Assembly (NCBI GenBank): GCA_037783415.1
Contig: JAZGTN010000014.1
Location: 62,001-126,000 of the forward strand
Reading direction: 5' to 3'
Length of the DNA stretch: 64,000 nucleotides
Source: Leptasterias polaris
Lineage: Eukaryota; Echinodermata; Asteroidea; Forcipulatida; Asteriidae
Positions 15,101-27,100 of this stretch are shown here, piece by piece; the first letter of the stretch is position 1, and every line of letters starts with the position of its first letter. Position numbers and translations under genes: made by a program. Below the pieces are notes generated by a model. The model searched no databases. It was not told the origin of the DNA and saw nothing but the letters and a program-made list of their open reading frames with translations.

Positions 15101-18100
15101 GAAGTGAACAGTGGACTAAAGTCACCATTGGGGCTCAAGCAGGGTATAGTGCACAGTGGACTAAGTCACCATTGGGGCTCAAGCAGGATGTATTGCACAG
15201 TGGACTATTGGGGGTCAAGCAGGGTAGAGTGCACAGTGGACTAAAGTCACCATTGATGCTCAATCAGAGTAGAATGCACAGTGGACTAAAGTCACCATTG
15301 ATGCTCAAGCAGGGTAGAGTGCACACTGGACTAAAGTCACCATTGGGGCTCAAGCAGGGTGAAGTGAACAGTGGACTAAAGTCACCATTGGGGCTTAAGC
15401 AGGGTATAGTGCACAGTGGACTAAAGTCACCATTGGGGCTCAAGCAGGGTGTAGTGCACAGTGGACTATTGGGGGTCAAGCAGGGTAGAGTGCACAGTGG
15501 ACTAAAGTCACCATTGATGCTCAAGCAGGGTATAGTGCACAGTGGACTAAAGTCACCATTGGGGCTCAAGCAGGGTGAAGTGAACAGTGGACTAAAGTCA
15601 CCATTGGGGCTTAAGCAGGGTATAGTGCACAGTGGACTAAAGTCACCATTGGGGCTCAAGCAGGGTGTAGTGCACAGTGGACTATTGGGGGTCAAGCAGG
15701 GTAGAGTGCACAGTGGACTAAAGTCACCATTGATGCTCAAGCAGGGTATAGTGCACAGTGGACTAAAGTCACCATTGGGGCTCAAGCAGGGTGAAGTGCA
15801 CATTGGACTAAAGTCACCATTGGGGCTCAAGCAGGGTATAGTGCACAGTGGACTAAAGTCACCATTGGGGCTCAAGCAGGGTGTAGTGCACAGTGGACTA
15901 TTGGGGGTCAAGCAGGGTAGAGTGCACAGTGGACTAAAGTCACCATTGGGGCTCAAGCAGGGTGAAGTGCACAGTGGACTAAAGTTGCCGTTGGGGCTCA
16001 AGCAGGGTATAGTGCACAGTGGACTAAAGTCACCATTGGGGCTCAAGCAGGGTGAAGTGTACAGTTGACTAAAGTTGTCGTTGGGGCTCAAGTAGGGTGT
16101 AGTGCACAGTAGCCATGGACTAAAGTCACCAATAGGGCACAGGCATGGTAGAGTGCACAGTGGACTAAAGTCACCATTGGGGCTCAAGCAGGGTGAAGTG
16201 CACAGTTGACTAAAGTTGCCGTTGGGGCTCAAGCAGGGTATAGTGCACAGTGGACTAAAGTCACCATTGGGGCTCAAGCAGGGTGAAGTGTACAGTTGAC
16301 TAAAGTTGTCGTTGGGGCTCAAGTAGGGTGACGTAGTGCACAGTGGCCATGGACTAAAGTCACCAATAGGGCTCAGGCAGGGTATAGTGCACAGTCGACT
16401 AAAGTCACCATTGGGGCTCAAGCAGGGTGAAGTGAACAGTGGACTAAAGTCACCATTGGGGCTCAAGCAGGGTATAGTGCACAGTGGACTAAGTCACCAT
16501 TGGGGCTCAAGCAGGATGTATTGCACAGTGGACTATTGGGGGTCAAGCAGGGTAGAGTGCACAGTGGACTAAAGTCACCATTGATGCTCAATCAGAGTAG
16601 AATGCACAGTGGACTAAAGTCACCATTGATGCTCAAGCAGGGTAGAGTGCACACTGGACTAAAGTCACCATTGGGGCTCAAGCAGGGTGAAGTGAACAGT
16701 GGACTAAAGTCACCATTGGGGCTTAAGCAGGGTATAGTGCACAGTGGACTAAAGTCACCATTGGGGCTCAAGCAGGGTGTAGTGCACAGTGGACTATTGG
16801 GGGTCAAGCAGGGTAGAGTGCACAGTGGACTAAAGTCACCATTGATGCTCAAGCAGGGTATAGTGCACAGTGGACTAAAGTCACCATTGGGGCTCAAGCA
16901 GGGTGAAGTGCACATTGGACTAAAGTCACCATTGGGGCTCAAGCAGGGTATAGTGCACAGTGGACTAAAGTCACCATTGGGGCTCAAGCAGGGTGAAGTG
17001 CACAGTGGACTAAAGTTGCCGTTGGGGCTCAAGCAGGGTATAGTGCACAGTGGACTAAAGTCACCATTGGGGCTCAAGCAGGGTGAAGTGTACAGTTGAC
17101 TAAAGTTGTCGTTGGGGCTCAAGTAGGGTGTAGTGCACAGTGGCCATGGACTAAAGTCACCAATAGGGCACAGGCAGGGTAGAGTGCACAGTGGACTAAA
17201 GTCACCATTGGGGCTCAAGCAGGGTGAAGTGCACAGTTGACTAAAGTTGCCGTTGGGGCTCAAGCAGGGTATAGTGCACAGTGGACTAAAGTCACCATTG
17301 GGGCTCAAGCAGGGTGAAGTGTACAGTTGACTAAAGTTGTCGTTGGGGCTCAAGTAGGGTGACGTAGTGCACAGTGGCCATGGACTAAAGTCACCAATAG
17401 GGCTCAGGCAGGGTATAGTGCACAGTCGACTAAAGTCACCATTGGGGCTCAAGCAGGGTGAAGTGAACAGTGGACTAAAGTCACCATTGGGGCTCAAGCA
17501 GGGTACAGTGCACAGTGGACTAAGTCACCATTGGGGCTCAAGCAGGGTGTATTGCACAGTGGACTATTGGGGGTCAAGCAGGGTAGAGTGCACAGTGGAC
17601 TAAAGTCACCATTGATGCTCAATCAGAGTAGAATGCACAGTGGACTAAAGTCACCATTGATGCTCAAGCAGGGTAGAGTGCACACTGGACTAAAGTCACC
17701 ATTGGGGCTCAAGCAGGGTGAAGTGAACAGTGGACTAAAGTCACAATTGGGGCTTAAGCAGGGTATAGTGCACAGTGGACTAAAGTCACCATTGGGGCTC
17801 AAGCAGGGTGTAGTGCACAGTGGACTATTGTGGGTCAAGCAGGGTAGAGTACACAGTGGACTAAAGTCACCATTGATGCTCAAGCAGGATATAGTGCACA
17901 GTGGACTAAAGTCACCATTGGGGCTCAAGCAGGGTGAAGTGCACATTGGACTAAAGTCACCATTGGGGCTCAAGCAGGGTATAGTGCACAGTGGACTAAA
18001 GTCACCATTGGGGCTCAAGCAGGGTGAAGTGCACAGTTGACTAAAGTTGCTGTTGGGGCTCAAGCAGGGTATAATGCACAGTCGGCTAAAGTCACCATTG

Positions 18101-21100
18101 GGGCTCAAGCAGGGTGAAGTGAACAGTGGACTAAAGTCACCATTGATGCTCAAGCAGGGTATAGTGCACAGTGGACTAAAGTCACCAATGGGGCTCAAGC
18201 AGGGTGAAGTGCACATTGGACTAAAGTCACCATTGATGCTCAAGCAGGGTATAGTGCACAGTGGACTAAAGTCACCATTGGGGCTCAAGCAGGGTGAAGT
18301 GCACATTGGACTAAAGTTGCCGTTGGGGCTCAAGCAGGGTATAGTGCACAGTGGACTAAAGTCACCATTGGGGCTCAGGGTGAAGTGTACAGTTGACTAA
18401 AGTTGTCGTTGGGGCTCAAGTAGGGTGTAGTGCACAGTGGCCATGGACTAAAGTCACCAATAGGGCTCAGGCAGGGTAGAGTGCACAGTGGACTAAAGTC
18501 ACCATTGGGGCTCAAGCAGGGTGAAGTGCACAGTTGACTAAAGTTGCCGTTGGGGCTCAAGCAGGGTATAGTGCACAGTGGACTAAAGTCACCATTGGGG
18601 CTCAAGCAGGGTGAAGTGTACAGTTGACTAAAGTTGTCGTTGGGGCTCAAGTAGGGTGACGTAGAGCACAGTGGCCATGAACTAAAGTCACCAATAGGGC
18701 TCAGGCAGGGTAGAGTGCACAGTGGACTAAAGTCACCATTGGGGCTCAAGCAGGGTGAAGTGCACAGTTGACTAAAGTTGCCGTTGGGGCTCAAGCAGGG
18801 TATAGTGCACAGTGGACTAAAGTCACCATTGGTGCTCAAGCAGGGTGAAGTGAACAGTGGACTAAAGTCACCATTGGGGCTCAAGCAGGGTAGAGTGCAC
18901 AGTGGACTAAAGTCACCATTGATGCTCAAGCAGGGTGAAGTGCACAGTTGACTAAAGTTGCTGTTGGGGCTCAAGCAGGGTATAGTGCACAGTAGACTAA
19001 AGTCACCATTGGGGCTCAAGCAGGGTGTAGTGCACAGTTGACTAAAGTTGCCGTTGGGGCTCAAGCAGGGTATAATGCACAGTCGACTAAAGTCACCATT
19101 GGGGCTCAAGCAGTGTGAAGTGAACAGTGGACTAAAGTCACCATTGGGGCTCAAGCAGGGTAGAGTGCACAGTGGACTAAAGTCATCATTGGGGCTCAAG
19201 CAGGGTGAAGTGCACAGTTGACTAAAGTTGCCGTTGGGGCTCAAGCAGGGTATAGTGCACAGTCGACTAAAGTCACCATTGGGGCTCAAGCAGGGTGAAG
19301 TGAACAGTGGACTAAAGTCACCATTGGGGCTCAAGCAGGGTATAGTGCACAGTGGACTAAGTCACCATTGGGGCTCAAGCAGGGTGTATTGCACAGTGGA
19401 CTATTGGGGCTCAAGCAGGGTAGAGTGCACAGTGGACTAAAGTCACCATTGATGCTCAAGCAGGGTAGAGTGCACACTGGACTAAAGTCACCATTGTGGC
19501 TCAAGCAGGGTGAAGTGAACAGTGGACTAAAGTCACCATTGGGGCTTAAGCAGGGTATAGTGCACAGTGGACTAAAGTCACCATTGGGGCTCAAGCAGGG
19601 TGAAGTGAACAGTGGACTAAAATCACCATTGGGGCTTAAGCAGGGTATAGTGCACAGTGGACTAAAGTCACCATTGGGGCTCAAGCAGGGTGTAGTGCAC
19701 AGTGGACTATTGGGGGTCAAGCAGGGTAGAGTGCACAGTGGACTAAAGTCACCATTGATGCTCAAGCAGGGTATAGTGCACAGTGGACTAAAGTCACCAT
19801 TGGGGCTCAAGCAGGGTGAAGTGCACATTGGACTAAAGTCACCATTGGGGCTCAAGCAGGGTATAGTGCACAGTGGACTAAAGTCACCATTGGGGCTCAA
19901 GCAGGGTGTAGTGCACAGTGGACTATTGGGGGTCAAGCAGGGTAGAGTGCACAGTGGACTAAAGTCACCATTGGGGCTCAAGCAGGGTGAAGTGCACAGT
20001 GGACTAAAGTTGCCATTGGGGCTCAAGCAGGGTATAGTGCACAGTGGACTAAAGTCACCATTGGGGCTCAAGCAGGGTGAAGTGTACAGTTGACTAAAGT
20101 TGTCGTTGGGGCTCAAGTAGGGTGTAGTGCACAGTGGCCATGGACTAAAGTCACCAATAGGGCACAGGCAGGGTAGAGTGCACAGTGGACTAAAGTCACC
20201 ATTGGGGCTCAAGCAGGGTGAAGTGCACAGTTGACTAAAGTTGCCGTTGGGGCTCAAGCAGGGTATAGTGCACAGTGGACTAAAGTCACCATTGGGGCTC
20301 AAGCAGGGTGAAGTGTACAGTTGACTAAAGTTGTCGTTGGGGCTCAAGTAGGGTGACGTAGTGCACAGTGGCCATGGACTAAAGTCACCAATAGGGCTCA
20401 GGCAGGGTATAGTGCACAGTCGACTAAAGTCACCATTGGGGCTCAAGCAGGGTGAAGTGAACAGTGGACTAAAGTCACCATTGGGGCTCAAGCAGGGTAT
20501 AGTGCACAGTGGACTAAGTCACCATTGGGGCTCAAGCAGGATGTATTGCACAGTGGACTATTGGGGGTCAAGCAGGGTAGAGTGCACAGTGGACTAAAGT
20601 CACCATTGATGCTCAATCAGAGTAGAATGCACAGTGGACTAAAGTCACCATTGATGCTCAAGCAGGGTAGAGTGCACACTGGACTAAAGTCACCATTGGG
20701 GCTCAAGCAGGGTGAAGTGAACAGTGGACTAAAGTCACCATTGGGGCTTAAGCAGGGTATAGTGCACAGTGGACTAAAGTCACCATTGGGGCTCAAGCAG
20801 GGTGTAGTGCACAGTGGACTATTGGGGGTCAAGCAGGGTAGAGTGCACAGTGGACTAAAGTCACCATTGATGCTCAAGCAGGGTATAGTGCACAGTGGAC
20901 TAAAGTCACCATTGGGGCTCAAGCAGGGTGAAGTGAACAGTGGACTAAAGTCACCATTGGGGCTTAAGCAGGGTATAATGCACAGTGGACTAAAGTCACC
21001 ATTGGGGCTCAAGCAGGGTGTAGTGCACAGTGGACTATTGGGGGTCAAGCAGGGTAGAGTGCACAGTGGACTAAAGTCACCATTGATGCTCAAGCAGGGT

Positions 21101-24100
21101 ATAGTGCACAGTGGACTAAAGTCACCATTGGGGCTCAAGCAGGGTGAAGTGCACATTGGACTAAAGTCACCATTGGGGCTCAAGCAGGGTATAGTGCACA
21201 GTGGACTAAAGTCACCATTGGGGCTCAAGCAGGGTGTAGTGCACAGTGGACTATTGGGGGTCAAGCAGGGTAGAGTGCACAGTGGACTAAAGTCACCATT
21301 GGGGCTCAAGCAGGGTGAAGTGCACAGTGGACTAAAGTTGCCGTTGGGGCTCAAGCAGGGTATAGTGCACAGTGGACTAAAGTCACCATTGGGGCTCAAG
21401 CAGGGTGAAGTGTACAGTTGACTAAAGTTGTCGTTGGGGCTCAAGTAGGGTGTAGTGCACAGTGGCCATGGACTAAAGTCACCAATAGGGCACAGGCAGG
21501 GTAGAGTGCACAGTGGACTAAAGTCACCATTGGGGCTCAAGCAGGGTGAAGTGCACAGTTGACTAAAGTTGCCGTTGGGGCTCAAGCAGGGTATAGTGCA
21601 CAGTGGACTAAAGTCACCATTGGGGCTCAAGCAGGGTGAAGTGTACAGTTGACTAAAGTTGTCGTTGGGGCTCAAGTAGGGTGACGTAGTGCACAGTGGC
21701 CATGGACTAAAGTCACCAATAGGGCTCAGGCAGGGTATAGTGCACAGTCGACTAAAGTCACCATTGGGGCTCAAGCAGGGTGAAGTGAACAGTGGACTAA
21801 AGTCACCATTGGGGCTCAAGCAGGGTATAGTGCACAGTGGACTAAAGTCACCATTGGGGCTCAAGCAGGGTGTAGTGCACAGTGGACTATTGGGGGTCAA
21901 GCAGGGTGAAGTGTACAGTTGACTAAAGTTGTCGTTGGGGCTCAAGTAGGGTGACGTAGTGCACAGTGGCCATGGACTAAAGTCACCAATAGGGCTCAGG
22001 CAGGGTATAGTGCACAGTTGACTAAAGTCACCATTGGGGCTCAAGCAGAGTGTAGTGCACAGTGGACTTATAGGGGTCAAGCAGGGTAGAGTGCACAGTG
22101 GACTAAAGTCACCATTGATGCTTAAGCAGGGTAGAGTGCACAGTGGACTAAATTCACCATTGGGGCTCAAGCAGGGTATAGTGCACAGTTGACCAAAGTC
22201 ACCATTGGGGCTCAAGCAGGGTGAAGTGAACAGTGGACTAAAGTCACCATTGGTGCTCAAGCCAGGTATAGTGCACAGTGGACTAAAGTCACCATTGGGG
22301 CTCAAGCAGGGTATAGTGCACAATTGACTAAAGTCACCATTGGGGCTCAAGCAGGGTGAAGTGAACAGTGGACTAAAGTCACCATTGGTGCAAACTTGGC
22401 CAGGTATAGTGCACAGTGACCTAAAGTCACCATTGGTGCTCAAGCCAGGTATAGTGCACAGTGGACTAAAGTCACCGTTGGGGCTCAAGCAGGGTATAGT
22501 GCACAGTTAACTAAAGTTGCCTTTGGGGCTCAAGCATGTTCTTACAAACCAGCCTTGGATCTTACCTGAGTATGTTATGGTAACTAGTCTGCTACGTTCA
22601 AGTGGTGGAGCCCAATGACCCCATAAGGAATGCATGGCTGGATAAGTCACACCCTAAAAAATACAAAAACATAACAAACAAGTTTAGTACTTTTATTGCC
22701 CAGCATTGATAGTTGATGTGAGGCACTTTCGGTTATTTTACATGAAGCAGGGAACGATTTCGTCCAGCAAACCTGCATAGCAAAATATTTTGACTGAGCA
22801 TGACACTGCAAGACAATGTCGAGTAACAATACATATTGTATAGCATTTTGCTACGTTGCACAAGGGAAAGTGTTTACTGTAAGGGGTTATAGAGATGCCT
22901 TTTTATTATAGGTTTTCCCGGCCAATTTCAACAAAAATCCATTCAGTTTAACATCCGTCCCATTCCCTTTCGTTAGAAAATGAACGCCTTGTTGAATCAG
23001 CATTCAGCAGTCAAAATGAGTAATTCAATTTCACCAGTTTAGCAGTAACTGGTCAAATAAAAAAAGAAACCCTGGTTTGATTGGATTAGGGAAAAATGCG
23101 TGAATTTGAAAGGAGGTTAATGAAATTGAATGTATTTTTGTTGTAAGTGGCCGTGAAAACCATTATTACTATTACTAGAAGAGAATAATATTTATCCTTG
23201 AACCAATTACAACACACTGAGTTGGCGGCTGCAGCCACATGTATGACTACAGCTGGAGCTTGGCGTCGTGATACATTGAAGTATAGGACATCCTTAGCAA
23301 CAGTCATAGCCGTAGCCAGAGCCGTACCCGCTAATTCAGCTATGGCCTAAGCTTTGATGGGTCAAACATAAAATCTGACGAGAACTGGCTCCCATCCTAC
23401 CAAAAATCAAAAACCCAAATACCATACCTCTCCAACACCTTCCAGTACTCTGACTGCAATCAAATACTGGTACCCTGCCCGAGCGGCTAATGGTGTGAGC
23501 AAGGTTAACACAGCGGTGCACAGAACCCCAAGTCCAAATATCATCTTTGCTCCATAGCGATCTGCCAACAATCCACCGGGTATTTGAGTGAAGACATAAC
23601 CATAGTAGAAAGAGCCAAGAATTTGTCCTTGAGTCGCCTCATCCCACTTGAATTCTCCTTTCTATAAAATAACCACAAAAGAAAGAAAGAAAACTGATAA
23701 ACCAAAACATACCTTACACTTTAAAGAGTGTGAGAGCAATCATCCTCCTCTGCACTCCATGACCTTGTCGGAGGCTCGGAAAAAAGCACTGAGTAAAATT
23801 TGAAATAGATTTAAAAACATTTTGGAAAACTCTGTATTTTATTTACAGCAGGAAATTAAATACATGAACCACTGTGGGTTTTTTGTTGTTGCGAAAATAA
23901 CGAAAATAACAATCTATCACTAATGCTGCAATCCGGTGCAGGCATTTGAATCGTCAGAGGTACTTGTACATAGCACATGCATAAATTAAACATTGTTAAC
24001 AATCAGATTTGATAATTTCATGATTTACTAGATGTTAAGTTTGCATCGCGATAAAGAATATTCTTTGGTTTTACCTGTACACCGATATGTATAAAGAACT

Positions 24101-27100
24101 GAAATCTTTCCCATCATCTAAACACTTGCTGCAGACTGGTTGAGCGAGACTATACATGTACTAAAAGTATCAGCCAGCAACAATCTTCTGCATGTTGTGC
24201 AAAACATTGTGAACCCCAAAGTCCCATGGACACCATCACCATACAATTGAAGAAAAATGGTCAGAAATGGTACTTTCCCGAGTCCTGTGTTCCCAAGTCC
24301 CTTATTTTTCTTTTTTTCACCACCAGGACTTATAAAATTACTGAATACACCATGGTTTACAGACATCTTTGTCTTGGTAAAACCAGTTAATATTCTTGTC
24401 CCTGATGCAAATTTAAAGTCTATTGTTGCGGTTCCGGCTGCTAAAATATAGCTGTATAGGAGTCGAACTGCCTCTAGCTACTGGGCTAGTTTGGTGGTCT
24501 ATAGGTAAGACATTTGCTCTAGAATGGCAAAGGTCGAGGGTTCAAACCCCATTTGAGTAATATGCCTTTGGATTTTCATTAACAGAACTCGGAGTACTGA
24601 GTTTACAGTGTTTTCCACGCATCGGTTTATTGGTAAAACAGAATAATAAAACAAGTTTTAATTTTCACTATTCAGACTAGTGTCTGAAGTTTGGTTCTGA
24701 GGAGTGCAAGGGGCTATTCACAATAATTTAAGGAGAGCACTTTATAGCTCTCCTATCATTCAGGGATGAGATTTGAAACAATTTCTACAATTAACCCTCC
24801 TACTGTTCGCAACATTTTCAAGTGAGTTAATCCCATTTGAAACCATTCAACTGCCAAAGTTGTGTATGGTGGCACATAACTGTGCACAGAACTAACTGTG
24901 TACTGTGTACATGCATTCCCTCATGGTATCATATTGCAAGGCTGGCATAGCTTATCTATCATTCAAAACCACAGTGAATGGTATTGAATGGTCAGACAGC
25001 AAGAGGGTTAAGTAACCCTGGGATAAATTTCACAAAGAGTTAAGTTTGATCTAATTGCTAAGCACCATGTGAAGTCCCAATACAAATCACTTTGGTGATA
25101 CTGAAAACACATCGTAAGGTCAATCTTAGTGCTTTGTGAAATTTATTTTACAGAGAGCCAAATCGATTTCACAAAGAGCTAAGATTGATCTTACCTGCAA
25201 ATCACTCTAAAATGCTAGGCAAATTGTGATGTCACAATACAAATCACTATGGCGATATTGACAACTCATCTTAAGATGAATCTAAGCCCTTTGTGAAATC
25301 GGCCCCTGAACTTGAACTCGCACTCTGCTGATCAGAAACACCAGGGGCCAATTTCATAGCACTGCTTAATGGTAATCAAATTCTGGTGCTTACTAAAGCA
25401 GAAAAAAGTGTAAGCGTCTGTCACAGAGTAGCAAAAATTAGGCAGCCAGCTTGTGCGTTCACCATGGATTTGCATTGTTACGCCATTCATTTTCATGCAG
25501 TAGGAACCGGAAGGTTAGCATGCCTTTTCGTGTGCTTACGGTTAGCAGAGAGCATATGAAATGGAACTAGAACAATAAGCACAAAACCGTCTGTTAACCC
25601 TTTGCATGCCATCGGTGACTTGCGTCGCCGAACCCATTTCACACGCACAGCGCCATCGGCGACTGGAGTTGCCACGAGTATAACCGATCTTAACTCACTG
25701 AATTCTGGGAAATTATTTACCCCTGACCTTCCCAACACATTAGTTTGTTCAGTTGAATACATGGACAACACTGTCTAATCGATACACAGTTTCATTTTAT
25801 AAAAAAAAAATCATTATATTCTCCGTTAAAAATCTGAGTATTTTTGTGCGTTATAAGAGTCATCAACAATGGATGCCCACGCTGCATTTCGGGAGATTTT
25901 CAATGATTTGGTCTCCAGAAATTTCGTTTTTAGTCATGACGTTTATAGCGATGACGATGAAGATATGAGCGATGGTAATGTACATGTACACGATGTAGAA
26001 GCAGAGTCCAACAGCATCGATGTGTCTGAATCAGACGATTCCCCCATTGAAAATCAACAGTGAGTGGGTGGTGACGATGAGATGCGTGGTGTATTTCGGA
26101 GAGCCTAGGTAGTTTTGAAACGTCATATCTTTCTAACCTTAGGGCCTATGTACAAACATGATTTCTGTTACATGATATTGAGTTTACAATGCTGAATAAA
26201 TTTTTTTTTTTTATTTTTCTCTAAAACACTGTCCTGACAAACCGTCTGTTAACCCTTTGCATGCCATCGGTGACTTGCGTCGCCGAACCCATTTCACACG
26301 CACAGCGCCATCGGCGACTGGAGTTGCCACGAGTATAACCGATCTTAACTCACTGAATTCTGGGAAATTATTTACCCCTGACCTTCCCAACACATTAGTT
26401 TGTTCAGTTGAATACATGGACAACACTGTCTAATCGAACATTTTGTGCAAAATGGTTTGGCCCCGTGTTATTTGCTGCATGTCACAGGAAATGCGGCGCC
26501 ACAGGGTTTGTGTGTACAAACTAATGGTGGCATGAAAGGGTTAAGCAGCTCTATGAAATTTGGCCCCGAGCTTGATTCCAGCGTCTTATCCGCTCGGCCA
26601 CAACACTCCACTTCATCTCCTTGTAGACTCTTTTAAATCTGACGGTAAATATTTCACAACTTACCTTTGGAATATGGGTCATGTTAGCAGCAGGGCAAAC
26701 TGAGCTGTGATTGGTCAAAGTTGTATTCACCATGGCAACCAAAGCAACGCTCAAATTCACCCTCATTGTATAGACGTTTAACAAACCGAGGAAACTCAAG
26801 ATGGCAAGAGTGTATCGAGCTGATATCAGACCAGGGACTGTGGAATGAAAGAGTAGCAAATTGTTAACGGACACCAATGGGTGGCGGGGGGGGGGGGGGG
26901 GGGGGGTTGTACTTGCCCCCCTTTAATTCTGCCACTGACCATATCCCACCCTCCATAGTGCGCTGTTCTTAAGCATGAGATAAGAGCGAACGGACGTGTC
27001 TGGTGGTGGCTCCCGGCAAATGCACATTTTCTTCACATTCACCGGTTTTCCACTTAATATGAGGCTTTGAATCCTCGGATCTTTTGGCTTCGTTGCAAGT

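Larger units (their letters stand above)
2413..22545. repeat. Giant 45-bp minisatellite (about 445 units) in copy A intron 4
   Basis: The unit is GACTAAAGTCACCATTGGGG, then CTCAAGCAGGGTGAAGTGCA, then CAGTG (45 bp). Recurrent unit types differ at the GTGAAGTGCAC / GTATAGTGCAC / GTAGAGTGCAC / GTGTAGTGCAC / GTGAAGTGAAC position. Length variants are a 36-bp unit (GACTATTGGGGG), a 54-bp unit (CTCAAGTAGGGTGACGTAGT then GCCATG) and a 43-44-bp unit (GACTAAGTCACC) that shifts frame. The left end (2413-2800) is more diverged, as expected for array edges. On the gene strand the unit reads [15 protein letters not shown]; on the plus strand it reads [15 protein letters not shown]. The runs of up to 623 codons on the minus strand and 298 on the plus strand follow from a 15-codon unit without stops and are not evidence of a protein. 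Confidence 0.97.
23662..25597. other. Copy A intron 2, left part, repeat-rich
   Basis: No gene. Compared with copy B (55596-55700), about 1.7 kb (23740-25420) is extra here. It holds a repeat copy (24118-24275), a tRNA-like SINE (24480-24660) and two MITE copies (25025-25304). 25430-25580 is again homologous to copy B 55685-55835. Confidence 0.6.

Noticed and set aside
14015..16068. Plus-strand frames reading [15 protein letters not shown] repeats as a possible structural protein
   Set aside because: Same array, antisense to the gene. Frame breaks occur exactly at the GACTAAGTCACC length variant, which shows no selection to keep frame.
20617..22488. A 623-codon open frame on the minus strand inside the 45-bp array, and many similar ones on both strands
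   Set aside because: The 45-bp unit has no stop in several frames, so any array is automatically open on both strands. There is no start context, no non-repeat domain and no codon-level constraint. Kept only as an intron-retention observation.
2413..22545. Could the regular repeat be a CRISPR array?
   Set aside because: Eukaryotic context, no unique spacers between repeats, no cas genes. Every part of the unit is repeated.
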